Shown in pieces: positions 29,780 through 40,940 of a stretch of 64,000 bases of DNA; the first letter of the stretch is position 1, and every line of letters starts with the position of its first letter. Under the pieces are notes generated by a model. That model saw only the letters and a list, made by a program, of their open reading frames with translations. It was not told the DNA's origin and made no database searches. The DNA is from Paramacrobiotus metropolitanus (Eukaryota > Tardigrada > Eutardigrada > Parachela > Macrobiotidae). Made by a program: the position numbers and the translations under genes. The DNA lies in contig NW_026570312.1 of assembly GCF_019649055.1 (NCBI RefSeq), positions 248,001 through 312,000 on the forward strand, read 5' to 3'.

Positions 29780-30115
29780 CACAATTCAATAGAATTTATT
29801 GGGCAATAGCCGCCAAGATAATAATGATTGCAAACGCCGGTACACTACGTGAAAGTTAAAATTTAAACATTAAAAAAACAACCAAAATCTCTATCTTCTC
29901 TTGGGTTAAAAGGTAACGTGCTCAAAACAGCCGTAGCATTTCCTTTTACAACGGCGAGACTGAAACGCTGCTTAATGAAAGCAGTATAACGCGCTTCTCC
30001 AGTTAAGTCTCGAATTTTACGGCCCATGAAATGTAACAGTTCACTGAAAGCGGGGCCAAATACTCCCAACGTCTCAATCGCTAAAGGATAAAAAAAGTTT
30101 CCATTTTGTACAATT
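29780..30115 (-). pseudogene. LINE-e: 3' end of an RLE-type LINE
   Basis: The minus-strand frame 29863-30069 reads GVFGPAFSELLHFMGRKIRD and FIKQRFSLAVVKGNATAVLS, almost the same protein as LINE-f at 35.6 kb. A 3' UTR follows down to about 29780 and ends near AATAAATT. The 5' part is lost. Confidence 0.8.
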
Positions 30116-30460
30116 CTAGTTCTAAATGCGCATTGCCGACCGCCGCGTTAGTTGGAGGCAGTTTGCTAAAGTTCCTAACAGAATGTCGAATGAATAATTC
30201 CAAGATTGCCACCTTACCGTATCGGCATTTTTGCGACATCGTTATTAATTCTTATTACAATGCTGCACTCCTTAGTCAGGCCAAACCAAGAGATTATGGT
30301 CGGTTCAGCCAGTGGTTGTACGTAAGATGGAATGGAAAAATTACGCCGGCGATGGAACTGAAAAATGTGTCGAAGTACAGAGTAGATGCTGATAACAGTA
30401 GTATTTTCCTTTCGCTTATCGCATGAAATGTAGCCGTCGTACTCGGGGAAGCAAGGTACC

Positions 30461-31734
30461 CAACTGGATTAAGAAACGGCGGAATAATAAGCGATATTCT
30501 TGAAGAATTTGTCAAAATTTTTGCAGTCAGTGTGTTGTCCAAGATAATCAAAGTTAACGAGGAAGCCGTGTGGGGGAACTAAATCCACAATAAGTCACAA
30601 TAAGGCAAGGTCATCCTGGACGTCTGCGGGACGGTATACGTAGCGCCACTCCAGACTAGTATCAAAACATGACTGCGTAATATAAAATGCACTGGGTGCA
30701 GTTACATCAAATAAGTAAGAAATCGAGCATTATTCCATCGTAAAATTAATCTATTTACTCGTACAAGAGTGAATGCGGCACACTCTTAGCATTGCCCTCT
30801 ATAGAAGTATGTCAATGCACGGCAGAACTGCGCAGGCGGCAGCTGCAGCTGTCCTTGCCCTGGCTGGGAAAATCAATAATATCTGTACTTGTAGTATCGA
30901 TCCTTAGCGATGGGCTGTAAAGAGCTGTGGTGGTCGACTGGTGAGCGTGGAAATAGGTAATAGGGTTGCCATCCCACCCAAATTTTGGAGGTAGGATGCG
31001 ATGGTAATGTGACCGTGTGTAGCCGGCAAGAAAGTTAACATGTTCACGGTTCACGCTGTGAGCATATCTGACGGGCGAAAATGCTTGTGAGCGTTTTTGA
31101 CGGCAAAAGTGCTCACGAATGGTACCATGCAGTCCATAGGTAGATTTTTTCTGGAAAGTTACAGATATTAATACCTCAGAAAATTTTATTACTGTAACAA
31201 TATGAGTTTGCGTTGTAGAAAATGCGTTTTCGGTAAAAGAATAATTTTTTTATCCCTTTCGCGCACGACGCAACAGTCAGGATGTATCAACTACATGATC
31301 TGAATGTCACAATTCGCCCGAATAACTATTTGTTTGCGCAGCATCCGGTTCAAGGTAATGGGAATTAAAGAATAAAATATTCTGTTTAAAAACCAGCTCC
31401 ATAACATTTTCTTCGCTACTGGCACAATCAAAATTAAAAAAAAACTTTCTGTAAAAGGTTTGGGAAAATACGATGAACAGGTTTTTATTCAGAATTTTTC
31501 TCTGTGCATGCTTCTCACCAGGAACAAAATTACAAAAAGAAAAACCAAAATTTAATTTGCGTGACATGACTGATCGTCTAATTTCTTTTGTTCATTCCAT
31601 TTTAGTATTTTCAGCAAGCGAATGTTGCGCGCTTGGACGGTTTTGAGAATAGAACGTAAATTAATATTTTGGTTGCAGAATAGTTTTATGGTTTTTATCA
31701 CGGTGCAGGTAACCCGTTAAACACCTATTAAACA
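30461..31734. other. No gene seen
   Basis: AT-rich sequence with only short ORFs. Nothing recognisable. Confidence 0.4.
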
Positions 31735-31850
31735 CCAGCAGGGGTATTCGGCTGGCTGGGAGGATGTGCTGCACGAGCGGAAGCAAGTCATCGGCTTCAA
31801 ATAAGACTACATCCGTCAGTACGGCAGCATCCCGCTTAGTGCCACCCGCT
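31735..31850 (-). pseudogene. F-box family exon 2 fragment (LRR-like part)
   Basis: It matches the repeat-like segment of exon 2 at 63458-63580 (TDTGLWEPDDLFPLMRHILH, SRIPLLVL) at the nucleotide level. It lies on the same strand and downstream of the exon 1 copy at 34151-34765, so both could be remains of one gene separated by a retroelement fragment. Confidence 0.6.
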
Positions 31851-33980
31851 TAGTGCGGCAGCATCCGACTTGTTGTCGGTTGGTTGTCGTTCCGGGCAAG
31901 TCGGTTGGTTGTTGCCGATTTCCCTCTCTCCACCCTCTGTGGTCGGCATCTGTTGACCGACCTTTGAGGTTGGCGAAATCCTTCCGACCTGTGTGGTCGG
32001 TTGGACTTTGCCGACTTCTGTTGTCAGCTGTTGTCATAGGTCGACCTTCTGTTGGTCGACTTCCTTTGCCGAAGGTTGGTCGGCCACTTGTTGGTCGACT
32101 TCCCTAGTCGGTTGTTGTTCACCTACTTCCTTAGTCGGAGATTTTCGCTCGATCTGTGTGGTCGGCGATTTTCGTTCGACTTGGTTAGGCGCCATGTCCA
32201 TGTTGGACGAGGTCGGCTTCGGCGCTTCTTCCGTTCCGTTGGGTGATTGCCGTCCGAGCTCGGTGGCTTTTGTAGCCGTTACCGAGGCTTGAGCTCTGTG
32301 TGAGCGCGGCTGTTGGTCGGCATGAGAAAATGTGGTCTCTGCCTGCAGCTGTTCCACACCCCCCCCCGGTCGGGTGGGACGGGGCTGCTACGTCAGCTGG
32401 GGTTTCCAGGACTGTTTTATCCCTGGCGTCCTCGAAACTGTCACCCGAGGTCGGATTCGAGTCGGCAAGGAGGATCCGTTCGTTACGCTTCTCCCTTGCC
32501 TCAGCCGACTTAGCCGAGTCGGTTGAGGACGGCTGACTCTTTTCCTGACCGTCGTACCGGAGTGAGTACTTTCCGGTCGTGTTCGCACGCCGAGAATAGT
32601 CCGTGTTGAACTTCCTGGCATATTCTCCCTTGGATTCGACATTGTGGTCAGATCAGGTCGGCTCTGATGGAGCGTTAAAAGTTTTATTAGTTAAGAAGAG
32701 AAAATCAAACAATGTTCTGTGTGAAGATGTTCGGTAAAATCAGGAACCTCTTTTGGTTCAGGAACTTCCGAGTGTCAGGAACGTCCGGTGAGATGTTGTT
32801 GTTGTTGTTGATGTGTCTGTTGGTGACTCAGAACACAGGGTGTTAATATACAGTACAATGGTACAGTAAAGTACGTAATAGTAGCACGGTGTAGTACGTC
32901 CTATACTACTGTGCTGACCAGTATGACGTAACAGGTTAAGTGGTTTTGCACTTCTGCCTACGTCACAGAATGCGGGCCGCGTGCAAAAGTTACAAAAAAA
33001 AACTGATGATTCACCCTGTGTTAGGCTATGAGAAGTTTCCCTTGCACGCTGATTGTATGCCCTTAAGTACTGATAAGCGGTCGTTCTGACGTCACAAGGA
33101 AGTACGAGAATTTTAGCGCTAATTTCCTCGAGAAAGACAAGTTATTTTTGGTCGGCCAGAAAGTTTATCTGGTCGGATATTTAGGTTTTAACCGTTAGAA
33201 ATTAATTTTATTAATTAAGAAATTTTTCTGGTGGTCGAAACACGGTAAGAAATCAAAATAAAGAGAATTTCCGACCTGTTGCCGGTTAGCCTTTGTCTAA
33301 CTGTCTAGACAGGTTCGTTGACCTAGCAGGTCGGTTCTCGACCAAAAGCAAAATTCCGAGTCGGTTTCTCCGTCGAAAATTACTTTTTCACCGTTCAAAA
33401 ATTTAAATTTACGGATAGAAATTGTTTTCTACCGTTAGAAAGTGAAAAGCCGACCTAGTTGCGGCTAAAATCGACCTAGAACCGTTACTTTACCAGTGTC
33501 GGTGTCGGTGTCGGTTCCGCTCGATTTCCTCCGTCCGAGGTCGGAAATCCGTCGTTTCCGAACTGAAATCCGCGGGTAAAGTTGCGGGTCGGTGTTCAAA
33601 CCGATGGTCCCCGTATTATGGAGTAATCCGTGCGCGCTGCAGACTCTCGTTCGAGTCTGATCCGTCAGTTGGGAGAAGAAAGTCCGTGCGTTTGGGAGTG
33701 TGCTCTTCAGTGTGGAAGAGACAGAAACTGTGCTCACCAGCTGGGGGGGAGAATCATTTCAGTGATCCTCGTTTTTCCGCAGCTGTAAGACGGCAAGCTC
33801 GTTCTGATCGAAGTCAGGGCAGAGATTGCTTCAGCAATCTAGACCGGAAACGAATTGGTTTCCGGAATTTTGTTAGACCGGAAACTCAGGAAAGTAATTT
33901 CCACAGGAGTACAGGGTACTCTGACGAAAGTTGCTCAAAATGCGTTAGGAGTGGTGCCTCTTGCAGCGACTCTGCGGGCA
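31851..33980 (-). mobile_element. Gypsy LTR-element fragment related to element B
   Basis: It resembles the 5' leader and gag-start region of element B (54.6-56.1 kb) on the same strand. Shared segments include CCTCGAAACTGTC, GTACGTCCTATA..AC, TATGACGT.ACA and TTAAGTGGT. Minus-strand ORFs such as 32034-32357 (VERKSPTTQIERKSPTKEVG) are Lys/Pro/Glu-rich, gag-like low complexity. The fragment is broken, and no pol was recognised. Confidence 0.6.
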
Positions 33981-34150
33981 AAATATTGGGAATAACTAGT
34001 ACTAAATACCAGTTTTTTTAATACGTAGTAAGTATGTATATAAACACAGTATAGTTAATATTTTAAAGAATTAATTAATTCATCAACAGACTGACTCCGT
34101 AACAACAAACAGCCAATCGAAATCTGCGACATCAAATGACATGTCCTTAC

Positions 34151-34765
34151 CACTTGCTGAGGTGTCGGCGGAGTGCCAGCTTCGCGCTGCAGATAGAGTA
34201 GTGTCTGGCCGTGTACGACGGTGCACAGTAGACGATGCTGATTCAGTGAGAACTGGAAGCGCTCCCGCACCGCGGGCAGAACTTTATCCCAGTCGGCCGG
34301 CAGCTGACAGCATCGGGTGACAAACGCCCACCCCTCCACCCGCGCGCCCTCACAATCGTCCTCCGAGGGCGGTCGGCGGACCTGGAAACGGGGGACCAGC
34401 TGCATGACGGCGCCGTACGGCAGCTGCACTTCCACGTACTGCGCATCGCGGCCCCGCCCCTGGGGGTCGTACTCTCCCAGGGCCACCGCCTTCCCCGGGT
34501 ACCACGTCCAGGGCGCGGTGGGATGGGGGCGCAGAAGCACCTGCACCGCGTCACACGGGTTGTAGGCGTTGTTGTAGAAATGCTCGGTGTGGAAGATGTT
34601 GCCGAATTCGACGAACTGCGCGCACTGTGTGCTACACTCGAAATCCACGATCAGGCCGCTCTCCACGATCTTTATGACGCGGCCGTGCTGGAGTACTCCG
34701 TCGACGAGAACGTCCACCGCGTTCCATCCGCATACTTGGTGCGTTGCGTCGCCGTAAATCAGAAT
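34151..34765 (-). pseudogene. Duplicate exon 1 of the FMRP-like/F-box family, start codon lost
   Basis: The exon is the same length (615 bp) as exon 1 of the gene at 24220, nearly identical in sequence, with a conserved donor (GTG then GTAAGG). The ATG is replaced by ATT at 34763-34765; the next in-frame Met is 17 codons in (MDVLVDGVLQHGRV), inside the first Agenet-like unit. About 300 bp of promoter DNA is duplicated with it, in inverted orientation relative to the 24 kb gene. Only a fragment of exon 2 lies downstream. It is probably a recent partial duplicate that has become a pseudogene. Confidence 0.75.
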
Positions 34766-34814
34766 GGTGCCCTGAGGAGGTCGTGAATTAAAACAGACTA
34801 TGGTTCGTCGCGTT

Positions 34815-34836
34815 TCTCGATGGAAACGAATTTATA
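34815..34836 (-). promoter_or_regulatory. Conserved TATA-type promoter motif of the duplicate
   Basis: On the minus strand TATAAATTCGTTTCCATCG plus AGA, at the same distance from the start position as in the 24 kb gene. Confidence 0.6.
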
Positions 34837-35056
34837 TTCACCGATGGCAGTTCAGTTATGTGATAGAAAATTAAATTCGCCTTGGCTGTCCACTATTCAA
34901 GAATCCGGCGACTAATACAGTTCTAGGATCAGCTCTACAAAATATGTTCCAAAATTCGAGTGGATCTTGAGAAAAATGATTCGAAAATCGAATGCTAGTG
35001 AAACCAACATTTGTTAACGAAGCCGTGCCTCGGTGGGTGGGCGGAGCTGCCACCAC

Positions 35057-35351
35057 GGAAAGCGGTCTAGCGAAGCAAATACGTGTACAGTTTAGTTTGG
35101 TTTATTCTTGAGCGGACATACTCTCGAGGCACTCACAAAAATCTGGTCAGAATGACATGCAATTAATACTTACCAAAAAAGGAACATCATAAGAGATATG
35201 TGGATTTTATCAACTGCAAAAACAGGCAATACAGATTACTCAACAGTTAACAGAACCACACTCCTGATCAGTGCTACTATTTTTTTCCGCTACCAGTGAT
35301 TGCATCAAACACATTTACCAGCCTCATTGGTAGGATCCTCATTCCAATCCA
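35057..35351. other. No gene seen
   Basis: Boundary of the duplicated promoter region, then AT-rich DNA with no recognisable feature. Confidence 0.4.
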
Positions 35352-35611
35352 TGACATCGTGGATTTTTCGAAGGCGTTTTCTTTTGCAGCAAATAACAAA
35401 ATGCCACGAAGTGACGAATTTTTGTTCATGACAGAAGGACGTTTTTTTGGTCGAGTATGCAGTACTTTGTGAATACACTTGAATCTGTACTACTTTGTGA
35501 TGTCCTAGGTTGTCCTTCCTACCATGGCAACTAGTGTCATGACAGTTCAGCTGTGATACTGACGAGCTCGGTTAAACAGTTACTTATGAAAATTTAATCT
35601 AATTATTACAG

Positions 35612-36298
35612 CTCCAAGAAATGTGGCAGCGTAGCCCAACTGGTAAACAAGTCGAAAACAACGGTCATCATGGACTATCCTGCAACAAAACGACTAAAGG
35701 ACGATGGGCGAGACATAAAGAAATGAACAGCATCGCGAAAAACTGTTGTGAAAGCGCTGGTTTTCCTTGTGAGGTGGAGCCGAACGGCTTGTCATCAACC
35801 ACCGCAAAAAGACCGGACGGGATGACACTGATACCAGTTAGACAAGGAAAACCGATCGTTTGGGATGTAACCAGCTGGTGTACGGTTGCTGACTCTCATG
35901 TCACTGGAAGCTCCAAGAAATGTGGCAGCGTAGCCCAACTGGCTGAAAATGCGAAGCGTGGAAAGTATTCGTTTTGGAATACGGATACCTTTTCTACCCC
36001 TTTAGTAATGGAAACCCTTGGAGTATTTGGTCCGGCTTTAAGTGAATTTTTACATTTTATGGGTAGAAAAATTCGGGATTTGACAGGAGAAGCGCGTTCT
36101 ACCGCTTTTCTTAAGCAGCGATTCAGCCTTGCTGTTGTCAAAGGAAATGCTACGGCTGTTTTGAGTACGTTACCTTTTAACCCGAGGGAGGACCGGGAAT
36201 TTGGTTGTTTTTTTAATGTTTAAATTCTAACGATTAAGTAGGGTGTCAGCGCATGCATCTTTTGTTATTTGGGTGGCTATTGCCAATAAAGATGTTTT
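35612..36298 (+). mobile_element. LINE-f: truncated RLE-type LINE with a duplicated 5' start
   Basis: A 10-bp target duplication ATTATTACAG lies at 35602-35611 and 36299-36308. The first ~32 bases of the insert (35610-35643 with the site) are an exact copy of its own interior at 35909-35942. Confidence 0.8.
35644..36223 (+). pseudogene. LINE-f Cys-His end and restriction-like endonuclease
   Basis: The frame reads NNGHHGLSCNKTT (tail of the Cys-His motif), AKRPDGMTLIPVRQGKPIVW then DVTSWCTVADSH (RLE core), and FLHFMGRKIRDLTGEARSTA before KQRFSLAVVKGNA, ending TAA at 36223. The first Cys pair of the motif is absent because the insert is 5'-truncated. AATAAA follows at 36284. It is closely related to LINE-e. 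Confidence 0.85.
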
Positions 36299-36568
36299 AT
36301 TATTACAGTACTTATTATGCCTGTCACCTGTGTAGCTACAGTGAAAAGACATTCTTCCAGTGCCAGTAGGATCTAATAAAAACAGTGTTTTAAAGATCTA
36401 ATAAAGTAGTGTTTCTGTTATGAATTTTGTTTTAGTACTGAGTATGTACTTGTGTGTGATGCTTATTAAAAGTAAGACTGGTTTCGTTTATTAAAAGATC
36501 AGTAAACGGCAAAAAAAAACAACTTTGTTAATGTTAACGTTTGCAATCTCGAACTTGAATCTACATTG

Positions 36569-37139
36569 GTTAACGTTAACTTGTTAACGTTTGCATTCTC
36601 ATTTGAGAAAGACTATTTTTAAAGAAGTTGAATAAATTTTCACACTTCGCTTTTGAAAGTGTTAACTTAAAAATTTTGCATCGATTCTTGTGTCGGTGAT
36701 CTGATCCGCGCATTTTGCGCGAAGAGCTCAAATTTTTCCGGCTGTTGCTGCCGGAAAACTGCGGGTTATAGCCTGTCCTTTTCCTGTTTTCAGCTTGCAC
36801 TGGTTTCCTGGTTTCCTGTAACCACTCTTCGACGTCCCTGTATTTCCTGCTTCCATGACCTTTACCGATTTGTTTACCTTTTTCAACCTCTTCCCTTCTT
36901 CAAAAGCAATCGTCTCAATGACAGCGTGGTTTGAAGCAAAGTTTTGACGTGTTATGAAGCAACGGGATAAATAAACTATGGCATAATAAGGAAGTTATGT
37001 TCCAATTCCGGGACAGACAGACAGCGTGACACACAGAATTTTTTTAGTTTTGCTGAATTAGAGGACCTTCGCTGCGCTCCGGTCGACTAAATTGTAATAG
37101 AAAACATAAGTTGCCCGTCATTTTATTGCGATTAAATTT
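36569..37139. other. No gene seen
   Basis: No convincing ORF or repeat beyond short TTAACG palindromes at the left edge. Confidence 0.4.
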
Positions 37140-37870
37140 CTTCGTCGTGCCAGCATTCTCACCACCGCAGCATACTTCCAGATATCCGCTTGTCCGGCAG
37201 TTTAAAGGAGTACAGCGACGTACAGCTGCCGGCGCTGTGTGGAATGGCCAGCTGCTTGCTGAAATGCCGCACCAAGATACTGGTGCTGACTAATGTCAGC
37301 TTGTGCAAATTCGACGACTCGTTCCTCCTTATGCAGCACCTCAGACTGAGCAGTCGCATGCCGCTTCCGGTGTTCGATCGGCACAATTTCAGCGAGACGT
37401 TCGCTCGCTCGTGGATCTCGCTCGTTTGAGGACCTCATTGGCAATGTGGCTCGCGTAGCGGTGGAGTGTTCGTTACTGTGCCCGAGAGGGTGTGGACGCA
37501 GTGCGTTCTGCGCTCCAAGAAGGCAGCGTGAGGTCCGTTATATCGCACGATGCATTTAGAATGCCTCGCCGTTCGAGGGACTACAGTTACAGTCGTGGGA
37601 TCTCTGCGCTGGCCATATGGTGGTGAAGAAGCGGCTGAATCGGCCGGCACTCGTAGAATGGATTGCTAACTGCACTGCGCAACAGCGTCACGCTCAGTTA
37701 GACACGATGGTGCTGGTCAGTCGGTTTGATTCGTTACTTGATTCAGAAACCAGTGGCCGCTTACTCTCGCAAAAGAAACTCTACTGTTATACCAGAGCGC
37801 CGATCCGCCGTCCGCTCGCTATCGCCACTGGGATTGGACGGTGTATATATACTCTGTGTGAAGTGGATAT
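37140..37870 (+). pseudogene. F-box family exons 2 and 3, broken copy
   Basis: Frame pieces align in order with exon 2 of the 24 kb gene: SGSLKEYSDVQLPALCGMAS, CRTKILVLTNVSLCKFDDSF, then (other frame) KRLNRPALVEWIANCTAQQR. The F-box itself is not visible, so the 5' part of exon 2 is lost. A donor-like GTCAGT and acceptor TATACCAG bracket a ~75-bp intron at the same place as intron 2 of the intact gene. At least two frame changes and several stops make it a pseudogene. Confidence 0.7.
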
Positions 37871-38105
37871 CACTGTCAGCAAACTTGCCGCGTTGACAGG
37901 ACGCTAACTGAATAGGTCGCGCTGCGTTGGTAGATAATATTTAAGTTTTCAAATATTCTCGTTTTATTTGTGTCTCTTTCTGAATGCTTGTCCGCCCAAC
38001 AACCAAGTACAGCGTATCCATTTATTCTACACTTTCTGGTATTTGTTTTATGTTTCCTGCAGCTCCGAGAATCGCTGCGGCTCATGTACATTGCCTAATG
38101 TGAGC

Positions 38106-38185
38106 GGCACACCGACAATTTGTTCACTGCCATTTTGCTAACCAACAACTTGCTGACGACGTTTTCCTGAACGACAAACTATTAA
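38106..38185 (-). repeat. GACAA..TTGCTGA-type degenerate repeat, second tract
   Basis: Opposite-strand relative of 20100-20375 (for example CACACCGACAATTTG and AACTTGCTGACGAC). Confidence 0.45.
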
Positions 38186-38235
38186 TTTTAGTATTTACTG
38201 TTTACGGAACATTTCGTTGGAACTACAATTTCGAC

Positions 38236-38352
38236 CACGATTGGGGGAACATTTTTGCCGGTCACAAACGTGCACTGAGCAATGCATTGTGCACCGTCGT
38301 GCACGAGACGATGCTCCACCTGCAGCTCGACGATTACACTGACATCTCAGCA
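38236..38352 (+). pseudogene. 3' end of F-box family exon 1 with its donor site
   Basis: It matches the last ~39 codons of exon 1 (TGTGCACCGTCGT.CACG block) and runs into a donor GTG-GTGAGT and the first ~60 bases of the shared intron (GATGTCGCGATGGCA). It is a separate partial copy, because it lies downstream of the exon 2-3 debris on the same strand. Confidence 0.65.
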
Positions 38353-38949
38353 AGTGGTGAGTACAGTACACGGTCACTTGATGTCGCGATGGCAGTTTTT
38401 GATTGGGCGGTTGTTGTAAAACTAAATTTATCTTCGAAGTAACCTGCATTTCTGTGAAATCTCTTTCCTTGTCTCAGAGAAATTCAACTAATTTTATGTT
38501 TCCCGAAAACTCTAAGCCGAGAACTTGATATCACTTTACGCACGGAAGCTTTTGAAAAATTAAGAGACTGAAAGGAAAGGCTTTCTTTAGAAAACACACA
38601 AATTTTTAAGTTTTTCAGGCTTTATGAACTGCAGTATTTTGGATCAATTAAAAAAATTTTATCGACAGTCATGCGTGTCCTACAAACTACAGTAATCTGC
38701 TGTGTAGAGGCGCTCTCGATGATAGCGACAACGCGCTCGATGACCAACCATACGCAGCCGGTAGAGTGGAAATACGCCATCGAGACCGTGCGCAGCACAC
38801 ATAAACTCTCGCTTACTTCCACGGAGTATTAGCGGAATACCGAGCCAAACTAGGTAAATGTACTAACTAAATGTACCAGAACCCACAACAATGCAACTGC
38901 ACGAGTTTTGTTATCACACCACCACGACATCACCGAAACAAATCCCACT

Positions 38950-40901
38950 TCAACTTCTGCGCCACAGCCAGACACAGAACATAAGCAGCCCCAACAGAAC
39001 CTCCGGAGACGGCCCGTCATGGATGAAGGCGGCTAGCCGCGGCACATACTGACCCGCCGCTGGACGGGGATTACGGATCACCTGCAAAATCCCGTCGTCA
39101 CTGTGCTGCATGTATAGTCCTGCCACATCAGCCACAAAGATCACTTATCACACAAGCAAACATGTCCCCATTACAATCATTCTCTGTACTACTAAGGTGG
39201 AGTTAAGTGATCGTTACTGGATACTATGTAATGCCACTGCGAACACGCTAAGAGAGAAACAATGCCACTTCGAAATTTCTCACAACCGGTCACTTAAATT
39301 TGAAATTCAATTAAAATTCAATTTGCTCTACGTGCAATTAGAGCAGATAGGCCATTTCCGGCTAGGTTGACAGTCTAGCATGGGATTTCACACCGGGCTG
39401 AACAACAGGAATTTAAACCAGATTATCCCAGTCAGTATCATAATTATAGCATTAAAAAAAAGCTAGCAGTGTATAAAGCGGCTTTATCACGTGATCTGCA
39501 TGTGCTCTTAATCTCACTCCTTAACTTATTTTTTTATCTCACTCTCGAAATTAACTACGAAACCGGATATATATTACGTAGCGGCACTACCATCATCCAC
39601 GATGTGCAGCTGCCTTCGGCAATACGGTACAGCCGTACAGGTTGAGGTAGCCAACTGTCTGAATCGAAAAGTATGAGTGAGTAGTTGTTCAGAAACTTTG
39701 AACTATCTGTACTTCGGTTCTTCTCATATTTCGTTCGCTTTGCGTGCACGTTTTCGTCAACTGGTAACGCACGTATTCATTCCTAAACACAACGAAATTT
39801 TCCAAAAACCATATCTGCAGTACAAAAAAAGCTTCTGAAGTTCCACTGATAAACTACACAGATCTTCGATAGGTTTTCTTAAAAAAACAACAGAAAACTC
39901 GAGAGTAATGCAACAGAGCGCGCGATTACCGGTTAACCCAAAATCGCGGCACACTGGAGGCATCTGTTGACAAATTTATAAAACGCAAACGCAAATTGAC
40001 CGCAATTTTGGAAAAACTGAAGTACAGGGTGGTATATTTGCTCCTCACGAGATTTTCGGTATAATGTAGCAGTCACGAATCGCGATACAAGTGACGACTC
40101 AGCAACAGCATGAGCAACTGCTTGCTGTTGCTTTGCCTTTAGACAATGTACCCGTACTTCTCATTTAGTTGTTGTTCTACAAAAGTAGAAAAAAGTGATA
40201 CAGTGAACCTGTGTCTTTGAACGCTGGCGTAAACTGAACACCCGCGCACACTAAACGCTTGTACTGGAACCGGCGCGTCTCATATACTGTAAAAATTGTT
40301 CTGTATATTGAAAAAGCGTCTAGATTGAACGATATTTTAGGAACCGGAGGTGTCCAATGCGCGCAGGTTTCACTGTACTCGTACTTTAATAAAGTATTAG
40401 CCAGTATACTAACCAATTCTGTCGTTGTTGCAGCTCGCAGGTTGGCCAAATCCCGCTCCAGATTGGCGTTGGAAGTCTCTAGCTTGGCGACAGTAGCCTC
40501 CAGTTTGGCGTTGGAAGCCTCCAGGTTGGCGACGGTCGTCTCCAGTTTGGCGTTGGAAGCCTCCAGGTTGGCGACGGTCGTCTCCAGTTTGGCGTTGGAA
40601 GCCTCCAGGTTGGCGACGGTCGTCTCCAGTTTGGCGACCTCCTTCTGGAGTTCGTGGATCTCTTCCTTCTGATCCTCGTTGACTTGCCGAAGCACCGCGA
40701 TATCATCCCGCAACTCCTGATTCTCGGCCATGAGCTGCTGATTTTCGGTCCGCAAATGCTGATTCTCGGCCTGCGTTTGCTGATTATGGGTCTGCAGCTG
40801 ATGGTGCTGATTCTGCAGCTGCTGATGCTGGGCCTGCAGCTCCGCCAAGGCGTCGTTTGCCTGCTGGTACAGGAAGAACGGGACGGGTGCCTGTGGGTCG
40901 G
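38950..40901 (-). CDS. Coiled-coil protein with hydrophobic C-terminal tail, copy 2 (incomplete model)
   Basis: The exon 40414-40901 (minus) follows acceptor TTGATTTTAG and ends at donor GTTAGT, the same phase as copy 1. It encodes DPQAPVPFFLYQQANDALAE, a Gln-rich coil (QHQQLQNQHHQLQTHNQQTQ) and 14-residue repeats of the form LETTVANLEASNAK, a strong long coiled coil. The last exon ends at TGA 38950-38952 and reads SDDGILQVIRN, VPRLAAFIHDGPSPEVLLGL then LMFCVWLWRRS, a C-terminal hydrophobic anchor as in copy 1. The copies differ mainly in heptad number. First exon not found; the region 41.98-42.2 kb is conserved and may hold it. Confidence 0.5.
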
Positions 40902-40940
40902 CTAAAATCAAAATCTGTTATCAGCTTTGAATGATTCCAA

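Larger units (their letters stand above)
27380..30460. repeat. Segmental duplication, copy 1
   Basis: Several blocks match 38550-42215 in the same order and orientation: 27380-27660 with 38550-38830, 27760-27960 with 38950-39150, 28010-28250 with 39600-39880, 28970-29470 with 40360-40901, and 30215-30460 with 41975-42215. Copy 1 has gained a hAT MITE and a LINE end; copy 2 has a decamer microsatellite. Divergence is substantial, so the duplication is old. Confidence 0.75.
35352..36568 (+). repeat. Interspersed repeat Z, copy 2, interrupted by LINE-f
   Basis: 35352-35611 and 36299-36568 match copy 1 (20622-22730, minus). The two Z copies were each hit by a LINE, at different positions. The right part also contains TTAACGTTAAC-type short palindromes near 36560-36590. 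Confidence 0.65.
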
